Source: an uncultured Flavobacteriales bacterium
GTDB taxonomy: Bacteria; Bacteroidota; Bacteroidia; Flavobacteriales_D; Crocinitomicaceae
Direction: 5' to 3'
Assembly (NCBI GenBank): GCA_913054135.1
Contig: CAJXJK010000001.1
Location: 310,001-374,000, forward strand
DNA: 64,000 bases
Below are positions 51,718-59,880 of this stretch, piece by piece. A program made the translations under genes and the position numbers. Position 1 is the stretch's first letter, and each line of letters begins with the position of its first letter. Below the pieces are notes generated by a model that searched no databases, had not been told where the DNA came from, and saw only the letters and a program-made list of their open reading frames with translations.

Positions 51718-54162
51718 TTGAAACTTCAGCTTAGCATTCTATTTATTCTAATCTTTCACTTCACGACATTTAGTCAAGAAGTACGCATGAAGTACAATAA
51801 TTTGCCACTTAACGAAGTACTGCTTGACCTCAGTGCAAAGTACAACATTCAGGTATCGATCAATGCGGTGACTTCTGGTGGATGCCTAGTGACTGTTGAC
51901 CAAGAATTCAAAACCAAGACTGAAGCACTAGCATCACTTGCTGAAATGTGTCATCTTGAAATTAAGAGGGTTGGCGAAGTTTATTCCTTCGTTGAAAAGG
52001 AAGAAGAAGTCACCAAAAAAAAGAAACCAATTTATTACTTATATCAAGGAGAAGTATTAGATGACAATACGCTAGAGCCTTTGCCCTATGCGAAAATCAT
52101 GATTGGGGACAATGGGCTTATTGCAGATGAGCAAGGCCGGTTTAGTTTACGCTCAGAAAATCAATCTGAATCCATTTCAATCAAATACTTGGGTTATTTT
52201 CTGAAAGACAGTATTGTGAAACACAACAGAAACCTTCAATTTTCACTTAAAGCGCAAAACCTAGAACTTTCAGCTGTCATTGTTGATACGTCAAATTACA
52301 TTTATCGATCTCAAATTAGTGATCAAGGCGGAAAAACCAGATTTAACGACATAACTCAAACGCTAATCCCTGGTGGAAGCAATAATTGGATGTTTAATTA
52401 TATGAGGTTATATCCTGGAATAATGGCGGCCGGAGAATCTGTTTCAGATTATATAATCTGGGGTTCATATAGCGGGCAAAACCACATTATTTTTGATGGT
52501 ATCACCTTATTTAATAGCATTAGTGTCAGTAATGAAATTGGGAGAGTCAACCCTTCTATTATTAAAAGTTTAGATGTTTATAACGGAGGGTACAATGTGG
52601 ACATTGGAGATAGAACTGGGGGAGTTTTATTGATTAACGGAAAATCCGGAAACAAAACCAAGGCAAGCGGAAACGTGAGCCTAAATAATCAAGTTGCCAA
52701 CATTTATTTTGACCTTCCTTTGTTCAAGAAAACCTCATCTCTTCAACTGTCTGCGCGTAAATCATTCGAACTATTTGACTTCCAAAAATCTAATTTCAAT
52801 GAAGAGAATTCAATAAGACCAGAGTTCGACTTTTCAGATTTAAATGTAAAATTCACTACAAGATTTAAAAACAAAGATCTGCTTCAGATAAGCAGTATAG
52901 CAAGTGCTGATAAATACTCATTCTCTTTCGAAAATAAACAAGCTAAAGATTATGCTGCCAGCTTGAATTCTGGTTCTGAACAAGTAGGTACAAGCTTAAA
53001 ATATGTGCACAACTTTAAGAAAAGAGGAATTTCAACAATCACTTTTGCTCACAGTAATTATCAATCATTCAGAATCAGTGATGCGAGCTTTAAAGACAGT
53101 TTGGCATTAGATGAAAAACTCATTAGAAACAGTAATTGGACAAATAAATTCAATGAATACTCGGCAAAATATCATCATAGTTTTAGCTCGTTTAAGCGAA
53201 ATACGTTTCAATTTAGTGCCTCTTATATTCGGAATGAATTTAAGCTTTTCTCGAATGAAACATTATCAAATTATGCTGACAAACGCAGTTCAATAAACAG
53301 GCTCTCTGGATTCGTTAAAGACAAAATTCAACTCAACAAAAGAATTCAATTAGACTTAGGTCTTAAATTAGATATGCCATTCAATTCTTTAAAGCCATAT
53401 TTACAACCAAGAGTTAATGGTAAAATTGATCTAACTGAAAAAATGGCTTTTTCATTTGGTTCAGGCATCTATTATCAGTTTGCTTCGCAAGCTACCTTCG
53501 TAGACTCCTTGGGCGGAGAATCTTCAAGCTGGGTAATCTCTGATGGCGTTGAAGTACCAATCCAATCAGCTATGCACAATGTGATAGGATTCTCATATTC
53601 AGCTAAGAAAATTGAAATAGGCCTTAATGCTTACCATAAAATAATGAAAGGTCTTAGTAGATATTATATTAATGCGGATTCAACTTTTTTAGATGTGGGA
53701 GACGCCACTGCCATGGGTTCAGATTTATTCATAAAGTATAGGATCAAAAAACACGAAGTTTGGGCTTCATATTCTATAGTTCAAGTTCAAGAGGAATTCG
53801 GCATAAATGAATCTTCATTGGCTCCTCAAAGCCAGTTACACGAACTCAAAACCGCAGCAGTATTTAACTTCCACCCATTCTATTTTTCAGCTGCCAGTGT
53901 TTTTGGTTCTGGCGTTCAAACAACAATCTTTAAAGATAATCAAAACCATCTGCCAATTAAGCCTTACTTGAGGACTGATATCGCCTTTCAGTACAAATTT
54001 AAAACAGACAAGCTCAATTTTGAAACTGGATTCTCAATTGTGAATCTATTTAATAATCGGAATTATAGAATCAGTCAGTTCACCTCATTCCCAGATGGAA
54101 CAGTAGCTTCAACTAGAGGAACACATTTTACCCCCTCTATATTTTTTAATGTTAGATTTTAA
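51718..54162 (+). CDS. TonB-dependent receptor with STN and carboxypeptidase-like N-terminal domains
   Basis: 814 residues from a TTG start. After the signal peptide (FTTFS-QEV) come an STN signalling domain (LPLNEVLLDLSAKYNIQVS), a carboxypeptidase-regulatory-like domain (GEVLDDNTLEPLPYAKIMIGDNG), a plug with GQNHIIFDGITLFNS, and a barrel ending SIFFNVRF. The STN domain and the upstream sigma/FecR pair mark a transducing receptor that induces its own or nearby genes. No SusD gene is present, so the ligand may be a metal chelate or small molecule; this is open. Confidence 0.92.
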   Translation: MKLQLSILFILIFHFTTFSQEVRMKYNNLPLNEVLLDLSAKYNIQVSINAVTSGGCLVTVDQEFKTKTEALASLAEMCHLEIKRVGEVYSFVEKEEEVTKKKKPIYYLYQGEVLDDNTLEPLPYAKIMIGDNGLIADEQGRFSLRSENQSESISIKYLGYFLKDSIVKHNRNLQFSLKAQNLELSAVIVDTSNYIYRSQISDQGGKTRFNDITQTLIPGGSNNWMFNYMRLYPGIMAAGESVSDYIIWGSYSGQNHIIFDGITLFNSISVSNEIGRVNPSIIKSLDVYNGGYNVDIGDRTGGVLLINGKSGNKTKASGNVSLNNQVANIYFDLPLFKKTSSLQLSARKSFELFDFQKSNFNEENSIRPEFDFSDLNVKFTTRFKNKDLLQISSIASADKYSFSFENKQAKDYAASLNSGSEQVGTSLKYVHNFKKRGISTITFAHSNYQSFRISDASFKDSLALDEKLIRNSNWTNKFNEYSAKYHHSFSSFKRNTFQFSASYIRNEFKLFSNETLSNYADKRSSINRLSGFVKDKIQLNKRIQLDLGLKLDMPFNSLKPYLQPRVNGKIDLTEKMAFSFGSGIYYQFASQATFVDSLGGESSSWVISDGVEVPIQSAMHNVIGFSYSAKKIEIGLNAYHKIMKGLSRYYINADSTFLDVGDATAMGSDLFIKYRIKKHEVWASYSIVQVQEEFGINESSLAPQSQLHELKTAAVFNFHPFYFSAASVFGSGVQTTIFKDNQNHLPIKPYLRTDIAFQYKFKTDKLNFETGFSIVNLFNNRNYRISQFTSFPDGTVASTRGTHFTPSIFFNVRF

Positions 54163-54208
54163 TGCAACCCTTTTTTATTTAATTGCATCAACCTAATAAA
54201 AGCAAATT

Positions 54209-54604
54209 ATGAAAAAGACAATTAAGCTACTAGCTGTTTCTATCACTATTATTATCGCAGCATCATGCAATAAAGAAGACATCAGATCTAATGGTAATAA
54301 ACTACAATTAAAATTTGAAAATATTGGTAGCGAAAAAATCAAAAACTTTAAGTTTCAAGGTAGATCTATTGGAGATATTAGAAAAAACTCAAGCACTAAA
54401 TATTATTCTTTTGATCAGATTAGATTATTAGACAATCAAATATTGGAAGAGGCTAGTATCAAAACTAAATACGGAAAAGTAGACTCTTGGTTCATGAATG
54501 AAAATCAAGAAAATTGGTCAACTCTAAGCTCAGGAAAACATACAATTGAAATATCAGTTTACTATGGCTGTGGAGTTGGTTTCTTTATGGCACTACAAGA
54601 ATAA
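54209..54604 (+). CDS. Hypothetical small lipoprotein
   Basis: A 131-residue protein with lipobox (IIAASC-NKE) and a beta-rich mature part (KLQLKFENIGSEKIKNFKFQG, HTIEISVYYGCGVGFFMAL). It follows the TonB receptor by 46 bases and could be co-transcribed with it. No family known. In such a position it may be a surface-exposed binding partner of the receptor. Confidence 0.62.
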   Translation: MKKTIKLLAVSITIIIAASCNKEDIRSNGNKLQLKFENIGSEKIKNFKFQGRSIGDIRKNSSTKYYSFDQIRLLDNQILEEASIKTKYGKVDSWFMNENQENWSTLSSGKHTIEISVYYGCGVGFFMALQE

Positions 54605-54684
54605 AATTCAATTAATTCCCAATTGGTAAATGAAATTTACAGATAGTCGTTAACTACTATGAAATAGAGATTAGTTTTACACCT

Positions 54685-54701
54685 CTGACACAATCTGTCA
54701 G
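54685..54701. promoter_or_regulatory. Candidate operator upstream of the VOC-WYL genes
   Basis: CTGACA and TGTCAG form a perfect 6-bp inverted repeat with a five-base centre (caatc). The site is 10 bases upstream of the -7 box and about where the -33 element should be, a good place for repressor or activator binding. The WYL regulator encoded downstream is the natural candidate; this is inference. Confidence 0.45.
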
Positions 54702-54711
54702 TACGGGCGAT

Positions 54712-54719
54712 TACATTTG
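54712..54719 (+). promoter_or_regulatory. TAnnTTTG -7 box for the VOC protein gene
   Basis: TACATTTG lies 26 bases before the ATG at 54746. The dyad just upstream overlaps the expected -33 zone. Confidence 0.55.
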
Positions 54720-54745
54720 AACCACAAACAAAAAAAATAAAAATT

Positions 54746-55117
54746 ATGAAAAATGCAATTAGCTGGTTTGAAATCGCCGTAACAGACATTGATAGAGTTG
54801 CAAAGTTTTATGGAGAAGTTCTTAAGGTAGAAATTCAAAGAATGGATATGGACACTATGAAATACGCTATGTTTCCATATGACAACGAGAACAATGGAGT
54901 TGGTGGAGGTTTGGTTGAAATGGAAGGTTTTAAACCATCACCCGAAGGCCCAACTCTATACCTTAATGGTGGTGAAGATTTGAGCGACCCTCTATCAAGA
55001 GTAGAAGCAGCCGGAGGAAAAATAATTCAACCAAAAACAGACATTGGTGAAAATGGATTTATGGCGCAGTTCATTGACACTGAAGGAAACAGAATGGCCT
55101 TACATTCAAGTAAATAA
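54746..55117 (+). CDS. VOC/glyoxalase-family protein
   Basis: A 123-residue single-domain VOC protein. AISWFEIAVTDIDRVAKFYGEVLKVEIQRMD and the end FMAQFIDTEGNRMALHS show the paired beta-alpha-beta-beta-beta units of the glyoxalase/bleomycin-resistance fold. The first metal position is Glu in WFEIAV and the last is His in ALHSS, but the substrate is unknown. A WYL regulator gene follows after a terminator, so the pair may form a small stress-response module. Confidence 0.87.
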   Translation: MKNAISWFEIAVTDIDRVAKFYGEVLKVEIQRMDMDTMKYAMFPYDNENNGVGGGLVEMEGFKPSPEGPTLYLNGGEDLSDPLSRVEAAGGKIIQPKTDIGENGFMAQFIDTEGNRMALHSSK

Positions 55118-55121
55118 TTTT

Positions 55122-55152
55122 AAGAGGTGAGCTTAGTGCTCACCTCTTTTTT
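55122..55152 (+). terminator. Intrinsic terminator between VOC and WYL genes
   Basis: AAGAGGTGAGC and GCTCACCTCTT pair perfectly around a five-base loop and lead into six Ts. The WYL gene ATG begins at the next base after the T run. Confidence 0.9.
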
Positions 55153-55875
55153 ATGAATCAATTACCTAGATTAATATCGCTTTTAACACTTTTAAACTCA
55201 AAGAGAGTTTTGACTGCAACTGAAATTTCAGAGAAATTTGAAATAAGTGTACGTACTGTATATCGCGACATACGTAAACTCGAGGAGGCCGGCGTGCCCA
55301 TTTTCACCATTGAAGGTGTAGGTTATAGTTTAATGGAAGGCTACACAGTTGCTCCTGTTCAATTTTCAGAGAAAGAAGCAAACGCCTTAGTTACCTCTCA
55401 AACACTTGTAGAAAAGTCAAAAGACAAGTCATTTGTTGGCGACTTTGAGCAAGCCATGGTGAAAATCAAATCGGTTTTTAAATCATCTGTTCTTGAGAAG
55501 AGTGAAGTCTTGAGTAAAAAAATGCATGTCTTAGAGTACCAAGAAGATGATTTTGACAGCAATGCTTTATCAGAAATACAGTTAGCCATCACAAACCTCA
55601 AGTTCGTAGAAATCAATTATCAAAAGGCAAATAATTCAAATATATCATTCAGAAAAATTGAGCCTTATGCTATCCTTTCCAATAAGGGGAAGTGGATTTT
55701 AATGGCTTGGTGTCATTTAAGAAATGAATACCGTGCTTTTCGAATTGACCGTTTCAAGCACTTTAAAATTCTCAATAAGAACTTCAAAGATCGTAAATTT
55801 GACCTCTTAGAATACTTTAGAAAAGAGCTAGAAGAAAGAGGATACCCGGAGCACTTTAAAAGACCGTCCTTTTAA
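55153..55875 (+). CDS. HTH-WYL transcriptional regulator
   Basis: 240 residues. The winged helix (residues 5-60) reads LISLLTLLNSKRVLTATEISEKFEISVRTVYRDIRKLEEAGVPI, a DeoR/YafY-type domain. The WYL domain (about 140-215) includes FVEINYQKANNSNISFRKIEPYAI and KWILMAWCHLRNEYRAFRIDRF. WYL proteins sense small ligands or nucleic acids. The start touches the upstream terminator, so either read-through or a leaderless message must produce it. It likely controls the VOC gene through the dyad at 54685. Confidence 0.9.
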   Translation: MNQLPRLISLLTLLNSKRVLTATEISEKFEISVRTVYRDIRKLEEAGVPIFTIEGVGYSLMEGYTVAPVQFSEKEANALVTSQTLVEKSKDKSFVGDFEQAMVKIKSVFKSSVLEKSEVLSKKMHVLEYQEDDFDSNALSEIQLAITNLKFVEINYQKANNSNISFRKIEPYAILSNKGKWILMAWCHLRNEYRAFRIDRFKHFKILNKNFKDRKFDLLEYFRKELEERGYPEHFKRPSF

Positions 55876-55891
55876 TTTTGAAGCTTAGAAC

Positions 55892-56377
55892 TTATAACTT
55901 ATTGCCAATGATACTTCTGATATTATAATAAGAGCCATTGGCGTACTCTGATTCTTCATCAACATAATTATGAAACGAAAGAGAGTCTATTGATGATGAA
56001 GTGTTTGGATTAAACCCTGTCCCTAGGTAGTCGAAAGAATCGAAAATTGTAATGTGACCACCTGTATTAATACTTAGGGGGAATGATTTCATGCCTTGAC
56101 CGAAAGATAAAATTAACTCCGTCTTGCCTGATCCTTTTGAAATGCTTCCATTATTTTTCCAGAATATCACTGTAGTTTCCGAACCTTGACCAGTCCATCC
56201 ACCGTTACCATCAGGCACATAGTCCCAGCTCCATGTAAACTTCTCTGACCTGAACTCCCATGCACCAACAAATTTAGATCGATAATCATATTCATCTGGA
56301 TTGTATTCGATTGGATCTTTTCGACATGAAATAAAGACAATTGAGCAGGCTAAGAATATAAAAGTACGTTGGGCCAT
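55892..56377 (-). CDS. Hypothetical lipoprotein (lipocalin-like length)
   Basis: 161 residues from MAQRTFIFLACSIVFIS, with the lipobox Cys followed by RKDPIEYNPDEYD. The mature part has FVGAWEFRSEKFTWSWDYVPDG, suggesting a small beta-barrel of the lipocalin-like type. The mature N-terminus CRKDPI is identical to that of the peroxidase encoded upstream at 56522. No function known. A TAACTTTG box lies about 130 bases upstream. Confidence 0.65.
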   Translation of the reverse strand: MAQRTFIFLACSIVFISCRKDPIEYNPDEYDYRSKFVGAWEFRSEKFTWSWDYVPDGNGGWTGQGSETTVIFWKNNGSISKGSGKTELILSFGQGMKSFPLSINTGGHITIFDSFDYLGTGFNPNTSSSIDSLSFHNYVDEESEYANGSYYNIRSIIGNKL

Positions 56378-56509
56378 TAAGTCGGACATAGAATTAGGAT
56401 GAGTAAAAATGTGTTATTGTTGGGTTAAAAAATGCAAGATTCACTACTCGTCTTAGAGCGCAACAACCTAAAGTGATATTTGAAATAATTAATGAAACAC
56501 ATCTTGCTA

Positions 56510-56517
56510 CAAAGTTA
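56510..56517 (-). promoter_or_regulatory. TAnnTTTG -7 box in the gap before the lipoprotein gene
   Basis: The minus strand reads TAACTTTG just after the peroxidase stop. It would give a leader of about 125 bases, longer than other leaders in this window, so the assignment is weak. Confidence 0.35.
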
Positions 56518-56521
56518 GGTA

Positions 56522-57661
56522 CTATTCTGGGAAAGGATCTGAAAATTTAGGATCAGCAACCATATCCCAATCTGTAAGCGTTTTCATAAAAGCAATTAGG
56601 GCATCTTTCTCTTCATTGCTAAAATCAAAAAATAACGGATGACCTCCAGTGACATAATCTGAAGTCAATCTAAAATCTAAATTCGCGTGTTGTTTTTTTC
56701 CTGTGGCATAGAAATCAACCACCTCTTCTAATGTTTCAAATCTGCCGTCATGCATATAAGGGCCCGTAAGCTCAATATTTCTCAACGAAACAGATCTAAA
56801 TGCTCCGACATCAGCTAAATCACCCGTTACATTGTAAGCTCCCATGTCTACAGATATCGAATCTAAGCCTGTAACATCTGTGGTAAGACCTCCGAAGTTT
56901 TCAGAAAAATGACATTGAAAACAAGTGAATTCACCATCAAAAAATACATCTTTCCCTAATAACTCTTCGGCTGTAAAGTTTGAAAAATTAGTAGCAAAAC
57001 CTTGGTCATATTTAGAACGATACGATTTAATAGAAGATACAAATTGACCTAGCGCCAAAGAGATTTTTAACGAAGTGATTGTCGTATCTCCAAAAGCTGC
57101 TTCAAATAGCGGTTTGTAATAGTCAATTTGAGATAATTTGTTTTCGAGCAAAGGGAGTTCCATTCCCATTTCAACTGCATCTTGAATTGGCATTAACGAT
57201 TGATGCACGGCATTTGTAGCCCTACCATCCCAAAATAATGAATTGTTCAACTGCGCATTGACGATCGGCATAGAATTACGACCTGTGAGTCCGCCTTCAA
57301 AACCTGGACTGAATGCCAAGCCATCTGCAAAGGCTTTATCTTGATGGTGGCATGAACCACAAGAGATAGTGTTATTCGCCGACAAGTTTTTATCATAGAA
57401 CAATACCCTTCCTAGTGTAGCTCCTTCATCAGTAATTTGATTTTTATCCACCAAATCAAATAAATGAGCAAGATTAGGGTCATTTAAAATGTGTGGGGCA
57501 TAATCTTCATTTTCATAATCAAATGGAGTACCTGGCAAAGTTGGAAAGTAAGAATCAGTAGTATCAACTGGTTCAGGCGGAAAAATAGGCTCAATTATCG
57601 GATCTTTTCGGCAAGAACCAAAACTTAATGAAATAAATATGAGCGGTATTAAAATCCTCAT
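56522..57661 (-). CDS. Di-heme cytochrome c peroxidase (MauG/CCP family), lipoprotein
   Basis: A 379-residue lipoprotein (SLSFGSC-RKDPI). Two c-type heme sites are seen: SCGSCHHQDKAFADG near residue 101 and FTCFQCHFSENFGG near residue 247. FYDKNLSANNTISC, VNAQLNNSLFWDGRA and TGPYMHDGRFETLEEVV are typical of the bacterial CCP/MauG family. It reduces hydrogen peroxide with electrons from small cytochromes, or oxidises a protein partner. The anchor suggests an outer-membrane or periplasmic location. Confidence 0.93.
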   Translation of the reverse strand: MRILIPLIFISLSFGSCRKDPIIEPIFPPEPVDTTDSYFPTLPGTPFDYENEDYAPHILNDPNLAHLFDLVDKNQITDEGATLGRVLFYDKNLSANNTISCGSCHHQDKAFADGLAFSPGFEGGLTGRNSMPIVNAQLNNSLFWDGRATNAVHQSLMPIQDAVEMGMELPLLENKLSQIDYYKPLFEAAFGDTTITSLKISLALGQFVSSIKSYRSKYDQGFATNFSNFTAEELLGKDVFFDGEFTCFQCHFSENFGGLTTDVTGLDSISVDMGAYNVTGDLADVGAFRSVSLRNIELTGPYMHDGRFETLEEVVDFYATGKKQHANLDFRLTSDYVTGGHPLFFDFSNEEKDALIAFMKTLTDWDMVADPKFSDPFPE

Positions 57662-57722
57662 AAAATGAAGTTAAGCAAAAAAGGTAGCTTCTAAAATTCA
57701 AGAAGTTGAAAATATTGAAACC

Positions 57723-57947
57723 CTAAACTGCAATTACAGATTTAACTTCTGGTATTGCATTCATGATCGATTCCTCAATTCCGGCTTTGAGCGTAGAGGC
57801 CTGCATTGAACACGTTTCACATGCCCCAACCATCTTCACTCTTACCACATCATCTTCAACAGAAACCAATTCTACATCCCCTCCATCTCTTTGTAAAAAG
57901 GGACGAATTGAATTCAATGCAATTTCTATTTTCTCTAATTGAATCAT
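57723..57947 (-). CDS. NifU C-terminal domain protein (Nfu type)
   Basis: A 74-residue stand-alone Nfu domain with RPFLQRDGGDVELVSV and the cluster-binding CxxC in VGACETCSMQASTLKAGIE. It carries Fe-S clusters to target proteins. The start overlaps the stop of the Mrp gene by four bases, a common pairing in Bacteroidota. Since the Mrp protein here has no Cys, this small protein may supply the cluster-binding function of the pair. Confidence 0.92.
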   Translation of the reverse strand: MIQLEKIEIALNSIRPFLQRDGGDVELVSVEDDVVRVKMVGACETCSMQASTLKAGIEESIMNAIPEVKSVIAV

Positions 57948-59005
57948 CCTTTGAGCTTAAGTGCTGTAACGAATTTACGAACAAATTCATCAAAAACCTT
58001 AGAAGATGGGGTATTATCCTGAAGTACAGCAGGCCTACCAACATCACCTGACTCTCTTACCGATTGAATTAATGGAATTTGAGCTAGCAAAGGAACGTCC
58101 ATTGCCTCTGCTAAATTCTTAGCTCCATCTTGTCCGAAAATATAGTATTTGTTATCAGGTAATTCAGCAGGTGTGAAGTAAGCCATATTCTCAACAATAC
58201 CTAATACCGGTACTTTCAGAGAATCCATTCTAAACATATTAATTCCTTTTCGTGCATCAGCTAATGCAACTTCTTGAGGGGTACTCACGATAATTGCTCC
58301 GGTTAAAGGAACGTTTTGAACTAATGTAAGATGAACATCTCCCGTTCCAGGAGGTAAATCTACAATCATGAAATCTAATTCTCCCCAATCGGCATCCTTA
58401 AACATTTGGTTTAAAGCCTTTGTTGCCATTGGCCCTCTCCAAACTACCGCTTGATCAGGATCTGCAAAAAATCCGATTGAAAGAATTTTTACTCCGTAAG
58501 ACTCTACAGGTTGAATTAGAGTTTTACCGTCTTTTTCAACCCCTTGAGGTCTATGACCAACAACATCAAACATTGTCGGAGCAGATGGCCCATAAATATC
58601 CGCATCTACTAATCCCACCTTATAACCCAACTTGGCTAAACCAGCTGCTAAGTTTGAGGTAATGGTAGATTTCCCTACACCTCCTTTTCCTGAAGCTACA
58701 GCAATGATGTTCTTAACATTCGACATCACAGATCTAACCTCTGGCTCCTTGTCCTTTGGTAAAGGTTGAAGCGCAATCTCTGCATCAATGTCTTTTCCGA
58801 ATGCTCTTTCTAATTGAAATTCTAAAGCCTCTTGCATGCGTTTTTTCGCGTGCATAGCTGGATTGTAAATTTTCACAACAAATGAAATCTTGTTGCCATC
58901 AACTTTAATGTCCTCTACAAGGTCAAGTGTGATAATATCTTTCTTAAGATCTGGCTCAATTACCTTCTTAAGTGCTTCTTTTACTGCATCTATTGTTATA
59001 CTCAA
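57944..59005 (-). CDS. mrp: Mrp/ApbC P-loop ATPase without cysteine
   Basis: 353 residues. An N-terminal DUF59/MIP18 domain (about 1-75) is followed by the deviant Walker A motif VASGKGGVGKST near residue 105 and DADIYGPSAPTM. IVDLPPGTGDVHLTL is Walker B. ApbC proteins normally have a CxxC motif after VENM.YF to bind a bridging Fe-S cluster. Here the place reads VENMAYFTPAELPDNKYYIF, and I find no Cys anywhere in the protein. The family helps Fe-S cluster transfer; here it may work with the adjacent Nfu protein. Confidence 0.92.
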   Translation of the reverse strand: MSITIDAVKEALKKVIEPDLKKDIITLDLVEDIKVDGNKISFVVKIYNPAMHAKKRMQEALEFQLERAFGKDIDAEIALQPLPKDKEPEVRSVMSNVKNIIAVASGKGGVGKSTITSNLAAGLAKLGYKVGLVDADIYGPSAPTMFDVVGHRPQGVEKDGKTLIQPVESYGVKILSIGFFADPDQAVVWRGPMATKALNQMFKDADWGELDFMIVDLPPGTGDVHLTLVQNVPLTGAIIVSTPQEVALADARKGINMFRMDSLKVPVLGIVENMAYFTPAELPDNKYYIFGQDGAKNLAEAMDVPLLAQIPLIQSVRESGDVGRPAVLQDNTPSSKVFDEFVRKFVTALKLKG

Positions 59006-59008
59006 ACC

Positions 59009-59779
59009 TTATTTCTTTTTGAATGCGTTAATGGCGTTTTTTGTGAAATCAGACAATACCAATTCACCTGAGATAGCCGCTCTTACTTTTAACAAGTTAT
59101 CCCACGTTTCTGTTCCTTCCCAGAACACTTTTTTCAATTTTCTCATTGATTCAGGATTTGAACCAGCAAGCTTTGTGGCTAAGGCATCAATTCCTGCATC
59201 CATCTCTTCAGCTGTGTCATAAATGTCCATGTACAAGCCTTTTTCTCTTGCCCACTCAGCAGTTTGAAATTCGGTCGCGTTAATTGTCATTTGTGAAAAT
59301 GCTGATAATCCAACTTTTCTTTGAACAGCTGGTCCGACAACATAAGGCCCGATTCCTACCGCCAACTCTGAAAGTTTAACGGCTGAGAATTTTGTTGCAA
59401 AGCAATAATCAACTGCAGATGCAATTCCTACTCCTCCTCCAACAGCTTTCCCCTGAACTCTTCCAATAACTAATTTTGGACACTTTCTAATTGCATTTAT
59501 AACATTGGCAAATCCAGAAAAGAACTCTAAACCGGTTTTCTCGTCATTGATCGCAATCAGCTCGTCAAAAGACGCTCCACCGCAAAATGCTCTTTCACCA
59601 GCAGATTTTAAAACAATCACTTTAACATCATTTTGGGCACCAATGTCGGTAATAGTTTTTCTAAGTTTCTCTAAAATTTTACCCGGTAAAGAATTACTCA
59701 AAGGATGACCAAATTCAATTGTGGCAATTCCTTGTTCTGAGATTTCTACCTTAACGTGTCCTTGATTTACTGCACTCAT
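59009..59779 (-). CDS. Enoyl-CoA hydratase/isomerase family protein
   Basis: A crotonase-fold protein with 256 residues. The oxyanion-hole segments are ERAFCGGASFDEL and VQGKAVGGGVGIASAVDY. KLSELAVGIGPYVVGPAVQRKVG follows. The neighbour paaZ makes a ring-cleavage or phenylacetyl-CoA degradation role possible, but other paa genes are absent from the window. It lies about 100 bases from paaZ, with an inverted repeat between them, so the two may not share one transcript. Confidence 0.88.
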   Translation of the reverse strand: MSAVNQGHVKVEISEQGIATIEFGHPLSNSLPGKILEKLRKTITDIGAQNDVKVIVLKSAGERAFCGGASFDELIAINDEKTGLEFFSGFANVINAIRKCPKLVIGRVQGKAVGGGVGIASAVDYCFATKFSAVKLSELAVGIGPYVVGPAVQRKVGLSAFSQMTINATEFQTAEWAREKGLYMDIYDTAEEMDAGIDALATKLAGSNPESMRKLKKVFWEGTETWDNLLKVRAAISGELVLSDFTKNAINAFKKK

Positions 59780-59806
59780 AATCGTTATTCTTTTTTATTA
59801 AGGGGA

Positions 59807-59878
59807 CTTCGAGAGCCTCAGCCTCCCTTTACTTTTCGTTTCTTAATTCCTTAAAGAAGTACCCTGAGGCACTCGAAG
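59807..59878. repeat. Inverted pair of CTTCGAG-CTCAG repeat units
   Basis: CTTCGAGAGCCTCAG (59807-59821) and CTGAGGCACTCGAAG (59864-59878) are reverse complements except for one base, separated by 42 bases. Each belongs to the CCCTTCGA..CTCAGGG type of interspersed palindromic element that I recall from many flavobacterial genomes. The pair can fold into a long hairpin between the hydratase gene and paaZ. Confidence 0.65.
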
Positions 59879-59880
59879 GG

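Noticed and set aside
54163-54200. ATGCAA/TTGCAT inverted repeat after the TonB receptor gene
   Set aside because: The stem is only six bases with a long AT loop and no T run after it, so I do not call it a terminator or operator.
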